Assembly (NCBI RefSeq): GCF_024679245.1
Contig: NC_090188.1
Coordinates: 37,044,992-37,108,991, forward strand
Origin: Pseudorasbora parva
Taxonomy: Eukaryota; Chordata; Actinopteri; Cypriniformes; Gobionidae
Direction of reading: 5' to 3'
Length of the DNA: 64,000 nucleotides
Below, in pieces: positions 1 through 12,330 of this stretch (position 1 is the stretch's first letter; every line of letters starts with the position of its first letter). The translations under genes and the position numbers were made by a program. The notes below the pieces were generated by a model. It was not told where the DNA came from, ran no database searches, and saw only the letters and a list, made by a program, of their open reading frames with translations.

Positions 1-39
1 CTAGTTTTACAGTAGGCTAGTGCACAGGAGATTTTTTAA

Positions 40-241
40 GAACAACCCAGCAAGAATAACCCAGAATAGCAAATCCATCAATGGAAAAAAATTGACTACA
101 TTTTGGGTTTTCTCAACAGCCCAGCCTGCAGGGTTAAAATGCCACTGGGTTAATTTAACCCAGCATGTGTTCTGTCCAATATTTACCCAGCGCTGAGTTG
201 CCAATTGGGTTGTTTTTAACCCAGCCATTTTTAGAGTGTAC
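40..241. repeat. AACCCAG-rich palindromic DNA element, partial
   Basis: The stretch carries many copies of the motif AACCCAG and its complement CTGGGTT (near 43, 58, 143, 157, 217), giving it a self-complementary character. It ends near a short AGTGTA terminus. It resembles short non-autonomous DNA transposons common in cyprinid genomes. The left boundary is not defined and no coding sequence is present. Confidence 0.45.
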
Positions 242-870
242 TAGCCAAAAACAAAAGGAAAACATCTTTCTCCAGGAAAAAAAATGCCGTTTGGGGGTAA
301 ACTGTGTGTTATTTTGGCAAGATTGGCAGCTAAAATTTGCACTCTTGGGTCTATATATCACATAATAGTCGCTTCAACCCGCGGACATAGAAAACAACCC
401 GCGGAAAAAAACGCAGACTTTTCACTTGAACTCTGTTGGCATTTGACAGCTAGCGTAATGCGTCTTAGAGCTCAGTTGCTCTAATTGGTTGTAGGTCTGT
501 CCAATTGAGGTCTTTCCTGGTTCGGTTGAAACACGTCCCATAATCACAGCCCAATGGAGCAGTTTCAGACTCATATTCTGAGTAGAATTGAGTATGACCA
601 CGTCAAGCTAGTAAAGTTTACTTAGATGCTTAGATGTGCAGTTCTGGAGCAGAACTTTGTCTTATATTTGAATGGTGCTTTAAATGAGAGCACTTAAACA
701 TTTGAATTATAAATGTACAAATAAAATAAAAATATAAAATAGTGCTTTCAATACGGTTCAATATGGTTAATAAAAGTAATAATTATTAAGAAATAAACTC
801 AAGTGACATGATGTCACAGCTATAAAGTTGAAGTTGTCTTTCACATTAGGCTTCCAAACAAGAAAAACAA
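242..870. other. AT-rich sequence, nothing recognised
   Basis: No open frame of note, no recognisable repeat ends and no RNA gene are visible here. Confidence 0.4.
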
Positions 871-939
871 GAAACTACTGATAGTACCCCAGACCTGTTG
901 CTTTTGCATTCCCATTGCAGACCGGTGACGTAGGACTGC

Positions 940-1033
940 GTGCGACTTTCCGCTGGGTTTTGTCCTCTGCATAAAAGCTTAATAAAGCCTGAACCTCGTC
1001 GTAGGCCCATTGGTTGTATTTTTTAAACTCCAT
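940..1033 (-). pseudogene. SANT/Myb-like exon fragment, possibly PIF/Harbinger
   Basis: Reading the minus strand from an ATG at 1033 gives a short peptide with tryptophan- and acidic-rich spacing (QWAYDEVQALLSFYAED), like the start of the SANT/Myb-like DNA-binding protein of Harbinger-type transposons. Only about 30 residues resemble it before the frame becomes unrelated. Around 1229-1272 lies a repetitive stretch (ACCCGGAACTACCCGGAGTACC) that could be a transposon end. The assignment rests on pattern memory alone. Confidence 0.25.
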
Positions 1034-1277
1034 TGCTGATTCGAATAGCAAACAACTCTTGCAACTGCACGCACCACAACAGAATTTTTTAAATGGTGGT
1101 TGAAATAAAATGCTGTGTGTAGTCAACCAATCAAAATGCTGCATGAACTTAACCAATCAGCAAGTTTAGCGCCCAAGTCCCTCCCTCTACGAAAAAATAG
1201 TAATACCTCACGAGCAGGAACTTTAGTAGGGGGAATGTTTTACCCGGAACTACCCGGAGTACCAGCCCAAGTTCCTG

Positions 1278-1693
1278 CGATGTAAAAAATATTGCTGGTT
1301 TAACTCAATAAAGTAAGTAACCTGTTTGCCTTAAAATTGAGTTTATTGAAATAAAATAAAACAATGAGTTGATACAATGAAGCAAATTGGTTTAATAAAA
1401 AGACACTCAAAATAGTGTCTATTTAGATACTTAATGTTCAGATACAACTGTATGTATCTGAACCACACAGAAATGTGATAAATCATGAAAATAACAATTT
1501 GGCATGTTTCACTGCATCATCACAAAATAAAACACACAATTACCCAAACTGGTTACAAAATCTTTTGATAATATTTGAATAATGGTTGTCGATTCTCAAA
1601 AATGTTCATTGTATTAACTCATTTTTTTTTTTTTCAATGAACTCAAAATTTTAAGGCAACCTGGTAACTTTATTTATTTTTTATTTACAGTGT
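1278..1693. mobile_element. Foldback MITE with about 40-bp inverted arms
   Basis: The left arm (about 1309-1350, AACCTGTTTGCCTTAAAATT) pairs with the right arm (about 1634-1672, AATTTTAAGGCAACCTGGT). The outer ends read GATGTAAAAAATA and TATTTACAGTGT, suggesting an ACACTGTAAA-type terminus. The interior is AT-rich and non-coding. This is a non-autonomous DNA transposon of unassigned superfamily. Confidence 0.6.
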
Positions 1694-3111
1694 GGGGAAA
1701 GTTCCAGCGGAGCAAACACGACTTTGTACAATAGCGGACACAGACTCCCAAACAAATACACTTGCAAGACCAGGAACCAGTGTGAATGCAAAGAGAACCA
1801 GATTCTCGATTTAGAAAAAAAAATAAAAAGGTTCTTTGTGTGTTTTGTATGTTCAATGTTACATGTACTGTCAATTGATTCATACATTTTAAAAGGAAAA
1901 ATAATGTAAGTGCCTTATAAACTGGAATTTATCTGCAACTGTTGATGAAAGTCAATTTCCTCATTCTGGTCATTGCAGATGTGGTGAAAGAGAGGAAGGA
2001 CAACAGGCCGGCATTAATGGAATCTTCCTTCGCTTCCATCTCTTTTCCTCTCTCTCTGCTACGAGATCTCAATCTTATCATACAACAATAAAACCTGGGG
2101 AAATGGACAAGGGAGGGTTTTGCAGGCTGGGATTTTATGGAGTTTACAGTAATGTGCAGAGGGTGAAATTATTCCAAGTTTAATTATTTCCTTCTATCAA
2201 TACAACCGGCCTACGTAACTTCCTCGTTTATCTGATTACAGAAATATTAAATTCTGTTGAGGCCGAGCAAATTGACTTTGGTGCCAAGGTCTTGACAAGA
2301 CACAGACACGGAGCTTCATGCATCAGTGACAGCGTAACTGCATTACATACGTGCCGCTTCCCTTGGCTCTGAGCTCAGAGAAGCCTGCTCGGCGTAAAGA
2401 GAACCAGATGAGGGAGAAGATGCGCAGGTACATCCTCACTATTAGCCTTTAATTGTAGTCATCTTGTGGGCTGATTTTTGGACAGATGCCCTGGGTCTGG
2501 TCCTTCTGAATAAAGAGGCCAGTTAAACCATCGCATGAGCTCCTCATCGCCGGAGTGCAGCCGCGCGGCTGAGCGATTCATGTGCAAGAACAGGTGTTTT
2601 ACGCCCTACTTCCAGTCCTGATTAAGACCCGCCATGCTTGCGTTCATCTCGTAAAAGAAACAATTATTCAGATCCGAGCCGGCTTACAAAAAACAACAGG
2701 TACTTAATCAAAAAAAGACTCAACGCATCTCTGCCTCTTGGTTTTTTTTTCTTGTTCTCTTTCAGTTCCGTTTGTTTTAGATTACAGGTCAGCCAGGGAA
2801 AGTTCAGAGGATTCAGCGTGCCATCTTCCTCCTGGAACATAGAGAGCCTACAATTGGACTCTGTCATCCCAAATAATTACACAGGAAAGGGGAGTAACAG
2901 GAGATTGTATTGGCATAGACTGAGACACAGTAAAATGATGCCAGATTGGCTCAGCTTGCTTCTCCTCCAATCACTTTGATGTACATTATTAGGCATGGAT
3001 ATTAGCTCTTAGGATCACCACACCATGTTACCTTACACATAATGGTTGTTTGGCACAAAAGGCAAGAAGATGTCCCTATTACCAGGAAGATATCATTGAA
3101 ATATGTCTTAA
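1694..3111. other. Unique sequence; 2250-2640 possibly conserved noncoding
   Basis: No coding exon was recognised. The part from about 2250 to 2640 has balanced composition and no repeat signature, with motifs such as AGCCTTTAATTG typical of homeodomain-binding regulatory DNA. That makes it a candidate conserved noncoding element, which is inference only. The rest is unremarkable. Confidence 0.25.
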
Positions 3112-3440
3112 AGGGGTCATGAACTGAGAAATCAAATGCCACTTTATCTTTTGATATATATGAGTTCATCATACTATAAGAATATCCTGTAAGTTTCAGA
3201 ACTGAAAACTTGTTAGTCCAAAAACAGCTTTTATTGTAACTAAGCCCAGCGAAGAAAGAAAACTGCAGAAGAAAACCAACGCCTACTTCATCATTGCAAC
3301 TTTGGCCCCACCCACTGGCGTGTTAGTGAGATGATGAGGAGCGGAGCATACAGGATGGTCTACAAATAACATTACCTTCCAAAGGATCCTAATTCTAGGA
3401 ATGTGGTTATTTTATTCATTTTCAACAATCTGAATGTCTG
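3112..3440. mobile_element. TTAA-flanked DNA transposon end, left part
   Basis: The element starts right after TTAA (3108-3111) with AGGGGTCATGAACTGAG. This closely matches the left end of the complete TTAA element at 57178 (AGGTGTCATGAACTGG). The sequence is interrupted at about 3441 by the next foldback, and its right end was not located with certainty. It is non-coding. Confidence 0.5.
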
Positions 3441-3444
3441 GGTT

Positions 3445-4166
3445 AAAGGGTTAGTTCACCAAAAAATGAAAATTATTTCATTAATTACTCACCCTCATGT
3501 CGTTGGACACCCGTAACACCTTCGTTCATCTTCGGAACACAAATGAAGATATTTTTGTTGAAAGCTGATGGCTGAGAAAGGCTTCAGAAAGGCCTCCATT
3601 GGCATTCAGTACATTTCCACTGACCCACAAAGGCACTAAAGATGTCGTTACAAAGTGGCTCAACAATAATTTTACGAAGCGACGAGGATAGTTTTTGTGC
3701 GCAAAAAAATAAAAATAATGACTTTATCCGCCAAGTTATTGTCTTCCGTGTTGGTCTCGGACGTGAACTCATGCGATAGCGACGCTCCTCCTCTTCCGGG
3801 TCATGTATCGAACGGCGGATCTGTGTCATATTTTCATGTATGCGTCGAGTTCACGTCAATAGCTTGGTGGATGAAGTCGTTATTTAGATTTTTGTGCGCA
3901 CAATAACTATTTTCGTCGCATTGTAAAATGATTGTACAGCCACTGTAGTGAGATGGACTTTGTATCGACGTCTTTAGTGCCTTTATGGGTCTTGTGAGTG
4001 GGTCAGTGGGAATGTACTGAATGCCAATGGAGGCCTTTCTGAAGCCTTTCTCAGCCATCAGCTTTCAACAAAAATATCTTCATTTGTGTTCCGAAGGTCT
4101 TACGGGTGTCCAACGACATCAGGGTGAGTAATTAATGAAATAATTTTCATTTTTCATTCACACTTT
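3445..4166. mobile_element. Long-armed foldback transposon (AAAGGGTTAGTTCACC family)
   Basis: Left end AAAGGGTTAGTTCACC and a right arm ending near TTTCATTCACACTTT enclose inverted arms of about 250 bp. For example, ACACAAATGAAGATATTTTTGTTGAA near 3538 mirrors TTCAACAAAAATATCTTCATTTGTGT near 4065. TTA lies at both edges. No transposase is present. Related copies occur at 12957-13517, 58430-58815 and, more distantly, 53818-55846, so this is the most repeated family in the window. Confidence 0.7.
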
Positions 4167-4624
4167 AAGCATTATTTATTTGTATTCTGTACATTTCACT
4201 GTGGATTCATCTTAAAAACACAAATGTACATTTCTTTTAATAAATCCTGTTTGATTTCTGGAACAACATTTAAAAATTTCAATAAAAAATTTCCCCGAAG
4301 GTGAACTAAAGTCTTATGGGTTTGAAACAACATGAAGGTGGGTGATTGATGACAGATTTAATATTTTTGGATGTGCTGTGCCTTTAATTAAAATGACAGC
4401 AACATTGACACCAAATAATAAAGTTCATTAGTCTAAATGTAGGCTATTTACAGCTGACAAACAATATTGTTTTTCTTGAAAAGTAAAGTTGTAAGTGAAA
4501 ACTTTAAAATTTTAAGTCAGCACCAGCACTTACGTTTTATCTTTTGTCAAATCAACTTAGACAACTAATGTGATTCAGATAACATAATATTTTTTTAATA
4601 TAATTTTTATAATATAATACATAA
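4167..4624. other. AT-rich sequence, nothing recognised
   Basis: The stretch contains polyA/T-rich DNA. A TGCCTTTAATTA at about 4378 might be the right end of the TTAA element begun at 3112, but this is unproven. Confidence 0.25.
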
Positions 4625-4625
4625 T

Positions 4626-4692
<67 letters not shown>

Positions 4693-4694
4693 AA
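4626..4694 (+). repeat. (GAAA)n microsatellite
   Basis: About 17 uninterrupted GAAA units are visible. Confidence 0.97.
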
Positions 4695-4802
4695 TTGATC
4701 TAACGTCCAACAGTTAAAAAATGTATTATAATCATAATCAAAAAAGATGATTATGACTAATAAGTATTTTAATACATATTTTTTTATTCCCCCACACCAG
4801 GG

Positions 4803-4976
4803 ATACGTACAGAAAGATATGGTACCATTTATGAGAACATGTACAGTGTGGGCCAGCTGCCCAGCCAGATGCCTATGGGAGTCGTGCCGGCATTCCCAGC
4901 CCTGAGCGCTGCGGAAAACAGTCCAATCCCACAGACACGTGGGCTTGAATCATGCAAACATCTTTTGGATCTGTGA
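4803..4976 (+). CDS. Candidate terminal coding exon of an unrecognised host gene
   Basis: A 57-codon frame runs from a consensus 3' splice site to a TGA at 4974. The acceptor has a pyrimidine-rich tract and CACACCAG at 4793-4800. A branch-point-like GACTAAT lies about 45 nt upstream (near 4754-4760). The splice would enter the frame two bases before the ATA codon at 4803. The peptide is not low-complexity: it includes GTIYENMYSVGQ and a Pro/Met-rich stretch PSQMPMGVVPAFPAL, then ends in SCKHLLDL. The flanks are not a recognised transposon. An AATAAA occurs at 5621. I cannot name the protein. It could instead be a chance ORF; the other two frames have stops. Confidence reflects splice-site quality only. 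Confidence 0.35.
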   Translation: MRTERYGTIYENMYSVGQLPSQMPMGVVPAFPALSAAENSPIPQTRGLESCKHLLDL

Positions 4977-5848
4977 ACCAAAACACAAGCCCGTAATGAG
5001 CCTGGTGAGATGAAACAAGTTTTTGAGAAACGTCATACGAGGCGTGATTTGCTGTTGCAATTAGGTTTTATCGTTCTGAAAATTCACTTTTTATGAGATG
5101 ATTTGACTTTTGTAGCATAAAAATCTTCAAAATCCTCATAAAAGGAGATCCAATGAGATGACCAGAGGGGCTTTTTGGAACTGCTTTACAGGGAGATGAG
5201 AAGAGAGGGGGAGAGGCGTGCTGAGAGACAGACAGAGAGAGAGATGGAGAGATAGCGAGACAGAGAAAGAGCAGAACACAAGGGATCTTCTGAGGAAGAG
5301 AGAGAGAAACAGAGAAAAGGATTAGGCCGATAGAAGCTTGGCATGACCGCGTGTCTGATGATGGCTGTCTATGCATATCTCACTGTCTGCATCAAAGACA
5401 CAGAAACACAACACATACACATTCTGCCTCCAGCTACAAGCACCGCTGCAGCCCAATTAAGGCAGCGGTGAGGACTAAAGCAATCAGTGGACTACCTTCC
5501 CTTTTCATGGTTGGGGGAAGCCATCCTCTGTTGGATGAAGCTTTGCTCGCTCCTTGGAAAACAGCCCAAGAAAACTTATTATCCTTGTTCCCACTGGAGG
5601 AAAAAAAGTGACTGTGATTTAATAAACAATTTACTCAGGAGACATAACTGTGCCAAAGTAAAACCGCTGGACAGGATATAGTTATCAGGAGAGCTAAATT
5701 TCATATTACTATCCTTGTCAATTTGTGACAAAGAAGCCAAATAAGTTACGTTTCAAACCATGTTTCCCGACAACAAAGACCATCCAGTCAGTTCCAAAAT
5801 TAAAACAGTGGTAAGAATAATGTAGGTTGGTGCTAGTGAACGTTATTT
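4977..5848. other. Unique sequence with GA-rich tract
   Basis: A purine-rich stretch with GAGAGA runs lies at about 5195-5320. If the preceding exon is real, this would be its 3' UTR, with AATAAA at 5621. No other gene was recognised. Confidence 0.3.
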
Positions 5849-6555
5849 AGGGCGTGTTCACACTTGGCATGTTTGGTTTGATTAAAACGAACCCTGTTGC
5901 ATTTGCTCTGTTAGAGCGGTTCATTTGAAGAAGTGTGAACACTGCCATCTGAGTCCTGCAGTTAATCCGTCTCTTCGCTGCAGATCTTCCTTTGTTTGTG
6001 CGATGGAGGGATTCCTGCTGCGGTTTGACTCCTTCACACAGTTATTCATGAAGGTCAAAACACGATCATATGTAGGCTACACACATACGAGTGCTTTTAG
6101 CCCAGCACACAGCATTGTTTTGGATGTTTGTTAAGTTATTGTGGCAAGCAGCGAGGCGAGGGATCATGAGAGTGACAGTGGAAGACGAGAGAAGAACAGG
6201 CCTGGACTTTATGTTGAGTTTTGTTATGTGTGTGCGGGCAGTCGTCTGTGAGGGACTGCCGCGGTTACTTTACTTTTGTTTTGTTTATTTATTTAATTAA
6301 AAGTGTTGAACGTTCGCCGGTTCCCGCCTCCTTCCTTCCCATTTCTACGAACTTTATTTCAGTTATGTCGCGGAATATACATAATCAAAGCCGACAAATC
6401 AGGTTGTGAACACATCTCTATGCCTTTAGATTCGGTGTTAAAATGTCAATGTGAACTCTAAGTGGATCAGGACTAAATGTTTGTTTGTTTCCTTTTTGTC
6501 CAGACCAAATGAACTAAGCGAACTGAGCTAGTGGACCAAAATGTGAACACACCCT
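5849..6555. mobile_element. GTGTTCACAC-ended non-autonomous DNA transposon
   Basis: The left end AGGGCGTGTTCACACTTGG is the inverse of the right end AAAATGTGAACACACCCT. Inner sequence includes GGTTTGATTAAAACGAACC and, near the right end, GAACTAAGCGAACTGAG. Related copies lie at 56039 (partial), 58919-59624 and around 49770. No transposase is encoded. The superfamily is not certain; hAT is possible. Confidence 0.6.
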
Positions 6556-6616
6556 TAAAAAAATTGTCAGAATTTCAGAAGATTCTAATTTATTAGTGGT
6601 GCTCATACTTAAACTA

Positions 6617-7507
6617 ACGCCTGTTTCACACCGCAAGCGTGAGCAGCGCGTGAGCTGCACTTCAGCGTAACTACACCGTGACTGCAGCTGCAGACGCGCG
6701 AGTGTATTCACACTGGAAGCGTTGGTGCAGCGTCACAGCAGCGGCTCCCACAATGATAGAGCCTATACCTGTCTGAGTATTAAATACTAAACTAAAATAA
6801 ATTATTATATTTTCTGCCTAGTTTACTTTACTTTTTATAATACTTTCACCCAAACTGAATAATTAAAACAAGTTTAAATGGGTAAATCTTCTACAGATGA
6901 TTTTTATTCTTCGTTTTCTTTTTCTGCATTTTGAGCGCTTTTGTGATATTATATTTATTTTGTCCATCAAAAGTGTGCTTTCGCTTTGCACCGTGACTGC
7001 AGCTGCAGACCGAGAGCCTTTACCTGTCTGAGTATTAAATACTAAAGTAAACGAAAGTTTGTTATATTTTCTGGCTAGTTTACTTTATTTTTTATAATCA
7101 TAACCATACTTTCACCCAAACTGAATAATCAAAACAAGTTTAAATTGCTAAAATCTTCCACAGATATTTTTATTCTTCGTTTTCTTCTCTGACATACTCC
7201 AGTTATTGTTCAAATACACTACACGTGCTTCCTGTGTGCATTTTAGGCACTTTTTGTGTGAAATCACATTTATTTTGTCCTTTAAAAGTGTGCTTTCACT
7301 TTAATTGAGCGTCAGAAGCGTCAGCAGCGCAGCAAAAATAGGCTCGCAGCCGAAACCCCCGCTTCACTGCTGCTCACGCGACGCTCCTGCTTGACGCTCA
7401 CGTGCTGCTCCTGCTCCCGGTGTGAATGCACTCATTGATTAACATGGGCGCCGAAAAAAATACGCGCTGCTCACGCGCCGCTCACGCTTGCGGTGTGAAA
7501 CGGCCGT
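6617..7507. mobile_element. Foldback element with internal tandem duplication
   Basis: Terminal arms match over about 28 bp: TTTCACACCGCAAGCGTGAGC at the left and its complement GCTCACGCTTGCGGTGTGAAA at the right. The interior holds two diverged tandem copies of a 315-bp unit (6674-6988 and 6989-7303), each beginning CACCGTGACTGCAGCTGCAGA and containing TGTCTGAGTATTAAATACTAAA. The ends are GC-rich and the core AT-rich. It is non-coding. Confidence 0.7.
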
Positions 7508-7789
7508 AATAGTTCACCCAAACATAAAAATCCTGTCATTTTTTACTCAATATCACTTTCCAAACCTAAATGCATTTCTGTGCAACATAAAGCAAGATAT
7601 ATAAAAACAAAAAACAAAAAAAAACTTCTTTCTAACACTGCTATTCATACAAACAAAAGTCAGTTTAGATCCAATGTTGTTTGGACTACAATGTTCTTCT
7701 AAATATCTTGTTTTGTGTTGCACAAAAGAAAGAGATGCATACAATGACATGAGGGTATGAGGCCACATTTTTGGATGAACTAATCTTTT
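7508..7789. mobile_element. Short foldback of the AGTTCACCC family
   Basis: Left AATAGTTCACCCAAACATAAA and right TTTTTGGATGAACTAATCTTTT are inverted copies. Inner arms pair as well: AAATGCATTTCTGTGCAACA with TGTTGCACAAAAGAAAGAGATGCAT. It directly abuts the previous foldback. Confidence 0.6.
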
Positions 7790-8464
7790 AAAGGTTTGTT
7801 CTAATCATTAAAGGCGATAAATACCATACACAGATGGAATGCTTGGCTGATGCACTGAAAGCGAACACTTAAAACATATCGAAAGTGCTCAACTTGGCCA
7901 TAGCAGTGGTTCTCAACCAGGGGATCTTAGAAAACTTCCAAGATGAAACAAAAAAAAACAAATGAAAATAAAACAACTAGAAACTGGGTAGAAATTGTGA
8001 GTCATCTTTCTATAAAAATATGTATGCATGTATGAACTAATCTTTAACGCTACCTGTAGTATGTAGTGTTGGTATTACATTTTGTCATGGATCTCAACCC
8101 GCACAGTTTTCATTAAAAAATTTGTAAGCAAAAGTTTTAATTACTTGAGTAAAAGTAAGAAAATACTACACTTTTAATGCAATTAAGTATTAAATTATAT
8201 TCAAAATGAAACAGTGCAGTAAAAAGTACAATAAAATACTTAGGAATCCAAAGAAAAACTCTGATAGACACTTAAAATAGACATTTAAAAAATGTACTTA
8301 AACAGATTCAAAATACTTCACTACTCTCGGCCTGTCAACAATAACTGTGATATTTAAAGAAAATACTACACATACTGTAAATGATCCAGCACCAATAACT
8401 ACATTTCAACATTGTAACGCTGGCTGTTCTGTTCATCATTCAACAGAAAAAGATGATGATGGCA

Positions 8465-9072
8465 TTCCTGTTTACACCAGGTTTTAAGATGTGCTATGGT
8501 TGATAAGATCACCAGTAAACGAGGCAGACACACACCCGTTTACACTTGATGTTTTAATTCATCTCTTTTGTCCACTTTCAACCACTTCTGTCATGATTTC
8601 TTTGATGGAAGGGGTCAATGGGCGGGTAAATTAATTACATTTTTCAGATCTTTCGATCTAATGAACAAAATAAGCTTGCACAATTATGAACATGCCCGGA
8701 GAAGACTTAAAAAAATATTATATGAAGAACATCAGCTTTCATTTCTGCTCTGAAAGACACAAGACCAGCTGAATGCTGCAAGTGTGTGTTAGAAATCAGG
8801 AATGGTGAGATAACATTATTTGGTAAATTTTTACTTCTTCAAACAAAACCTTAAAAAGGTTTAAATCTCGTCTGGATAGCGCGCTTCCCATAATGTTTAC
8901 TCATTAAGTCAGTAGGAGGAGAGTAGACGGTATTTTGTGGCTGTTTAAACAAATTTGACCATATGGGTGTCTACACTACAAAAGCAATCCATTTGAAAGC
9001 GTTTTTAACTACCTCTGGAAATGGTTGAACGTGGGCAAGCTTAAAAAAGTTTTAGACCTTGTTTACACTCTA
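8465..9072. mobile_element. Possible DNA transposon with TTTACAC ends
   Basis: Left CCTGTTTACACCAGG (about 8467) and right CTTGTTTACACTC (about 9058) bracket repeat-like DNA. The ORF at 8568-8753 inside it shows no recognisable domain. The boundaries are uncertain. Confidence 0.3.
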
Positions 9073-10171
9073 TTTATTGTTGGATTTGTGCCAGTAAATA
9101 ACTTCTCAGATTTCCATGAGCAAGCACCAGTAGCTCAACCTGACATATAAAAGCTAGCTGCTAATATTGTTAAATCGCAAATACTTTGACTCCTAAAGAT
9201 GGCAGCTTTTGTTTTTGTAATCATTATATGTGACTGGACACTTTCACTGGTATTTCAAACATTATTTCAGGCACTCAACACAAGAGGAATTAAACAAAGA
9301 AAATACCTGCTGGCCTAAAACTGGCTTTCCATCTGCCTACCTCTTGGACTCAGTGCTTGTACAGCCTGTGAGTTCCTGCTCCGAGAATCTCCCAGCTACG
9401 CTTCATTGGGGATAACCAAGCAAAAGTAATTCTGGCCTACTTTCCCTGCCTGGAGCTCAATGCTGTCAACACTAGAGCAAAAAAAGAGAGTGAGGGAGAG
9501 AAAGAAAAAAATTGCCATGGACAAAGAAAGAATTTCAATTTGCATGATTACATGAGGATCTTAGGGTAGGATTGAGTTGGGGGGTGGGGGTCCGAATAGC
9601 GTGGACTGACCACATAATTAGTTCTGTGGGTTGGAAAGTAAGGACCTTCCATCAAAATATTTGGAATAATTTGCCTAATCTTCGTTTAGCATGAGGCTAA
9701 TACCTGGGCTTGTGCCATGAACATCTGGCCGATGACTGTGTCATGTGGAAGGTGCCAAGGCTACCTTGGAGATGTGGTGTTTTAATGGAAACCAGTGACA
9801 GCGTGCGTTCCTGCCAAACCTCTGGGACATCTAGAAGCTGCCGTTCTTCTCAAAATAAGCATATTAGTTAATGCCGCTTCCTGCGCAATCAGGTTTCCTG
9901 CGGTCTGTGCCAAAACCAGACTTGCGCCATGGAACACTTGCATGCCATACACTCGTACTGACAGGATGAAAAATGATACCTGGACTATGTCAATAAATTC
10001 TCAGATCATACATGAACAGTTAGGAAGATTTGCCTCTGGTCTATGGTCTATGGTCTTATGGTTTAAATTACTTCTGTTAAGCTGAACTATGAGCATGAAC
10101 TTCTGCACTTGCTCCGTACAAACTCAGCACTAGGGGAAATTCATGAGTATTATTAGGCTGCATTTGTATTT

Positions 10172-10202
<31 letters not shown>

Positions 10203-12330
10203 TTGTATTATTATTTTTAGAAAGAGGGCATGGAAGTAACACTTGCATATGAGCATTCAGCTCAACTCGTCCGAGCATACATGTTATGCACCAAGCCAAG
10301 GATCTGACTTTAAAGACCCCATGAAAGGGCTTGACAAGAGCAGTTTTTTTCCTGTATGCACATATTTCCTGTAGAGTGAAACTGTCGGTTTCCAGAAGTA
10401 AAATGCAATTAGTTTTCTTTAAAGGGGAATTGATTTTGAACAATAACTCATAAATCTTTTAAGACAGACCTCCTGTGAGCTATGAGGTTTTTAGTCAATG
10501 GTATATGCTATTGTTAAAGCAATCAGCCTGCATTATTTAAACTTATGTGTCCGTGCTCAACAGTGGAATTCCTAGTAAAAGACTACATTACCCATGATTA
10601 TGCAGAGAAACCTCCACCAATCAGAGAACCACTACAAGCTAATCATTCCAAATGGCACTTTAGCACTCACACATACGGTAAAAGACAGAGTAAGTTTCCC
10701 TATATGCGCTCCAATTTTTGTATGCATATTATTTATATTTTGTAACAAATCTAAAATATCTTGAGTCTATGTACAAAGTAAACATATTAAAAACAACAGT
10801 TTTATATTCCTTATATTCCAGTTTTATATTCCTATTTAAGTCAATTATGCCATTGTATTTCTTTCCCTCATTTCCCCAGCCATTAGGAATACAGTATTAA
10901 GCTTATGCCTCTATGTGCGATTTTCAAATACGATTTTTTGCTTCAGTTGAAAATGTATTGTGGTTGGTTTGTTTGGTTCATGGCCAACTGAACTTTTTAT
11001 GCTCAAACCTTGAGTCAACTTAAATTTAGATGTGAATGTGTAATTTCTACCACAGGGCATTATACAAACACATCTTACTAAATAATCATGCAACTTATTA
11101 AAGTTATTTGAAAGTATCAAAGTCCAAATTAAAGTCCACTTGACTCAAAAATCTCAAAGGGCAGCCTTGAATGGGAAGGATGAGTCTGACGGCCATAGAC
11201 TATGATTTGCTTCTTGCTATTGCTAGTCGGCGCCAGGTAACATTCTCATTATATAGAACATTTGATTGGATAGCATAAATGCACATATCTGATAATGATT
11301 TGTCAATTTTTATGAGTACAATAACATATGAATGACCTCAGAGGTAATAGACATGGACTGCAAGCCACCCTTTCATCCTTTTATTTTATTTATTTATTTA
11401 TTGGGGGGGGGGGTTCTTCAGTGATCCAACTGAAGAACAAAAGAAGTCCTATGATTCATGTTAGATGTAATAATAGTCTTGCCCTCTTCATGTATTAAGA
11501 ATGATGAGGGAATGAATCATTGGGCCCACTGAGATCATTCGGAGATGTCAGGTTATGTTCATTAAGTTATGACATGGAGGAGTGTCCTTGGTGAACCGAA
11601 CCCCTTTGGCCAGTTTCTTCACTCAGGGACAGATATGGATTGAGCTGGGCAAAGAGGACAGCCAGACATCCCTCGGGTCTGACCCAGCTGCCAAACATGA
11701 AAGGTGTGTCTCCACACATGGGTCGTTTGTCTCAGGCAGTTCTCTGGACGCCTCATTGGAGAGAGCAAGGACCTTCATCTCTCACCATCACAGGACCTTA
11801 CCACAAGGCCCCATGACAGATGACCCATAATTCATTTCCGCGTCACGTTAATGGCCTTGAGTTGTCCGTGGTAATAGCACTCTGTGGGTCTAAATGATAG
11901 CGGCTTCGAGAACAGTGCTGGCCTTCCGTTTGTGTATGAAGGTGGTTACTGGTTAGAGTTAGACTGACAAGCCATATACTTCACATCTCTGTGGAAAAGT
12001 TATCCCAGAATGCGTTACAACAAGCTTAGGGTGGAACAAAATCTATACAAGATGGTGGACAAAAACGAGAGAAATTATGATTATTGTCACGTTTCTGTAT
12101 TATCATTTTCTTAGGGTATGTTTACATGACAACAATGTACTAAAAGCAGTGACAACGCTGTCAAAATGATAGCCGTTCACACAGATCTGTGAAAATGACT
12201 AAAAAGGCTGTATTATTAATTCCAGGGCAGTAGTTGGAGGTAACTTTTGTCAAGAAACACCCAGCGAAACCGTAATACGCATGCATGATCATGTAATATA
12301 CTTGCTCATGATGTCATCGTTTCACAAATT
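9073..12330. other. Unrecognised sequence with TTTA repeats
   Basis: No exon or transposon was recognised. There is a (TTTA)n tract at about 10167-10200. A TTTA tract followed by 11 G lies at about 11384-11413. Open frames here are short and have no family resemblance. Confidence 0.35.

Noticed and set aside
5195..5320. GA-rich tract as a regulatory GAGA element
   Set aside because: Simple purine-rich sequence is common in such DNA and nothing else supports a role.
7905..7925. CAGTGGTTCTCAACC, resembling a hAT terminus
   Set aside because: Only one end was seen and no partner repeat was found nearby, so no element is called.
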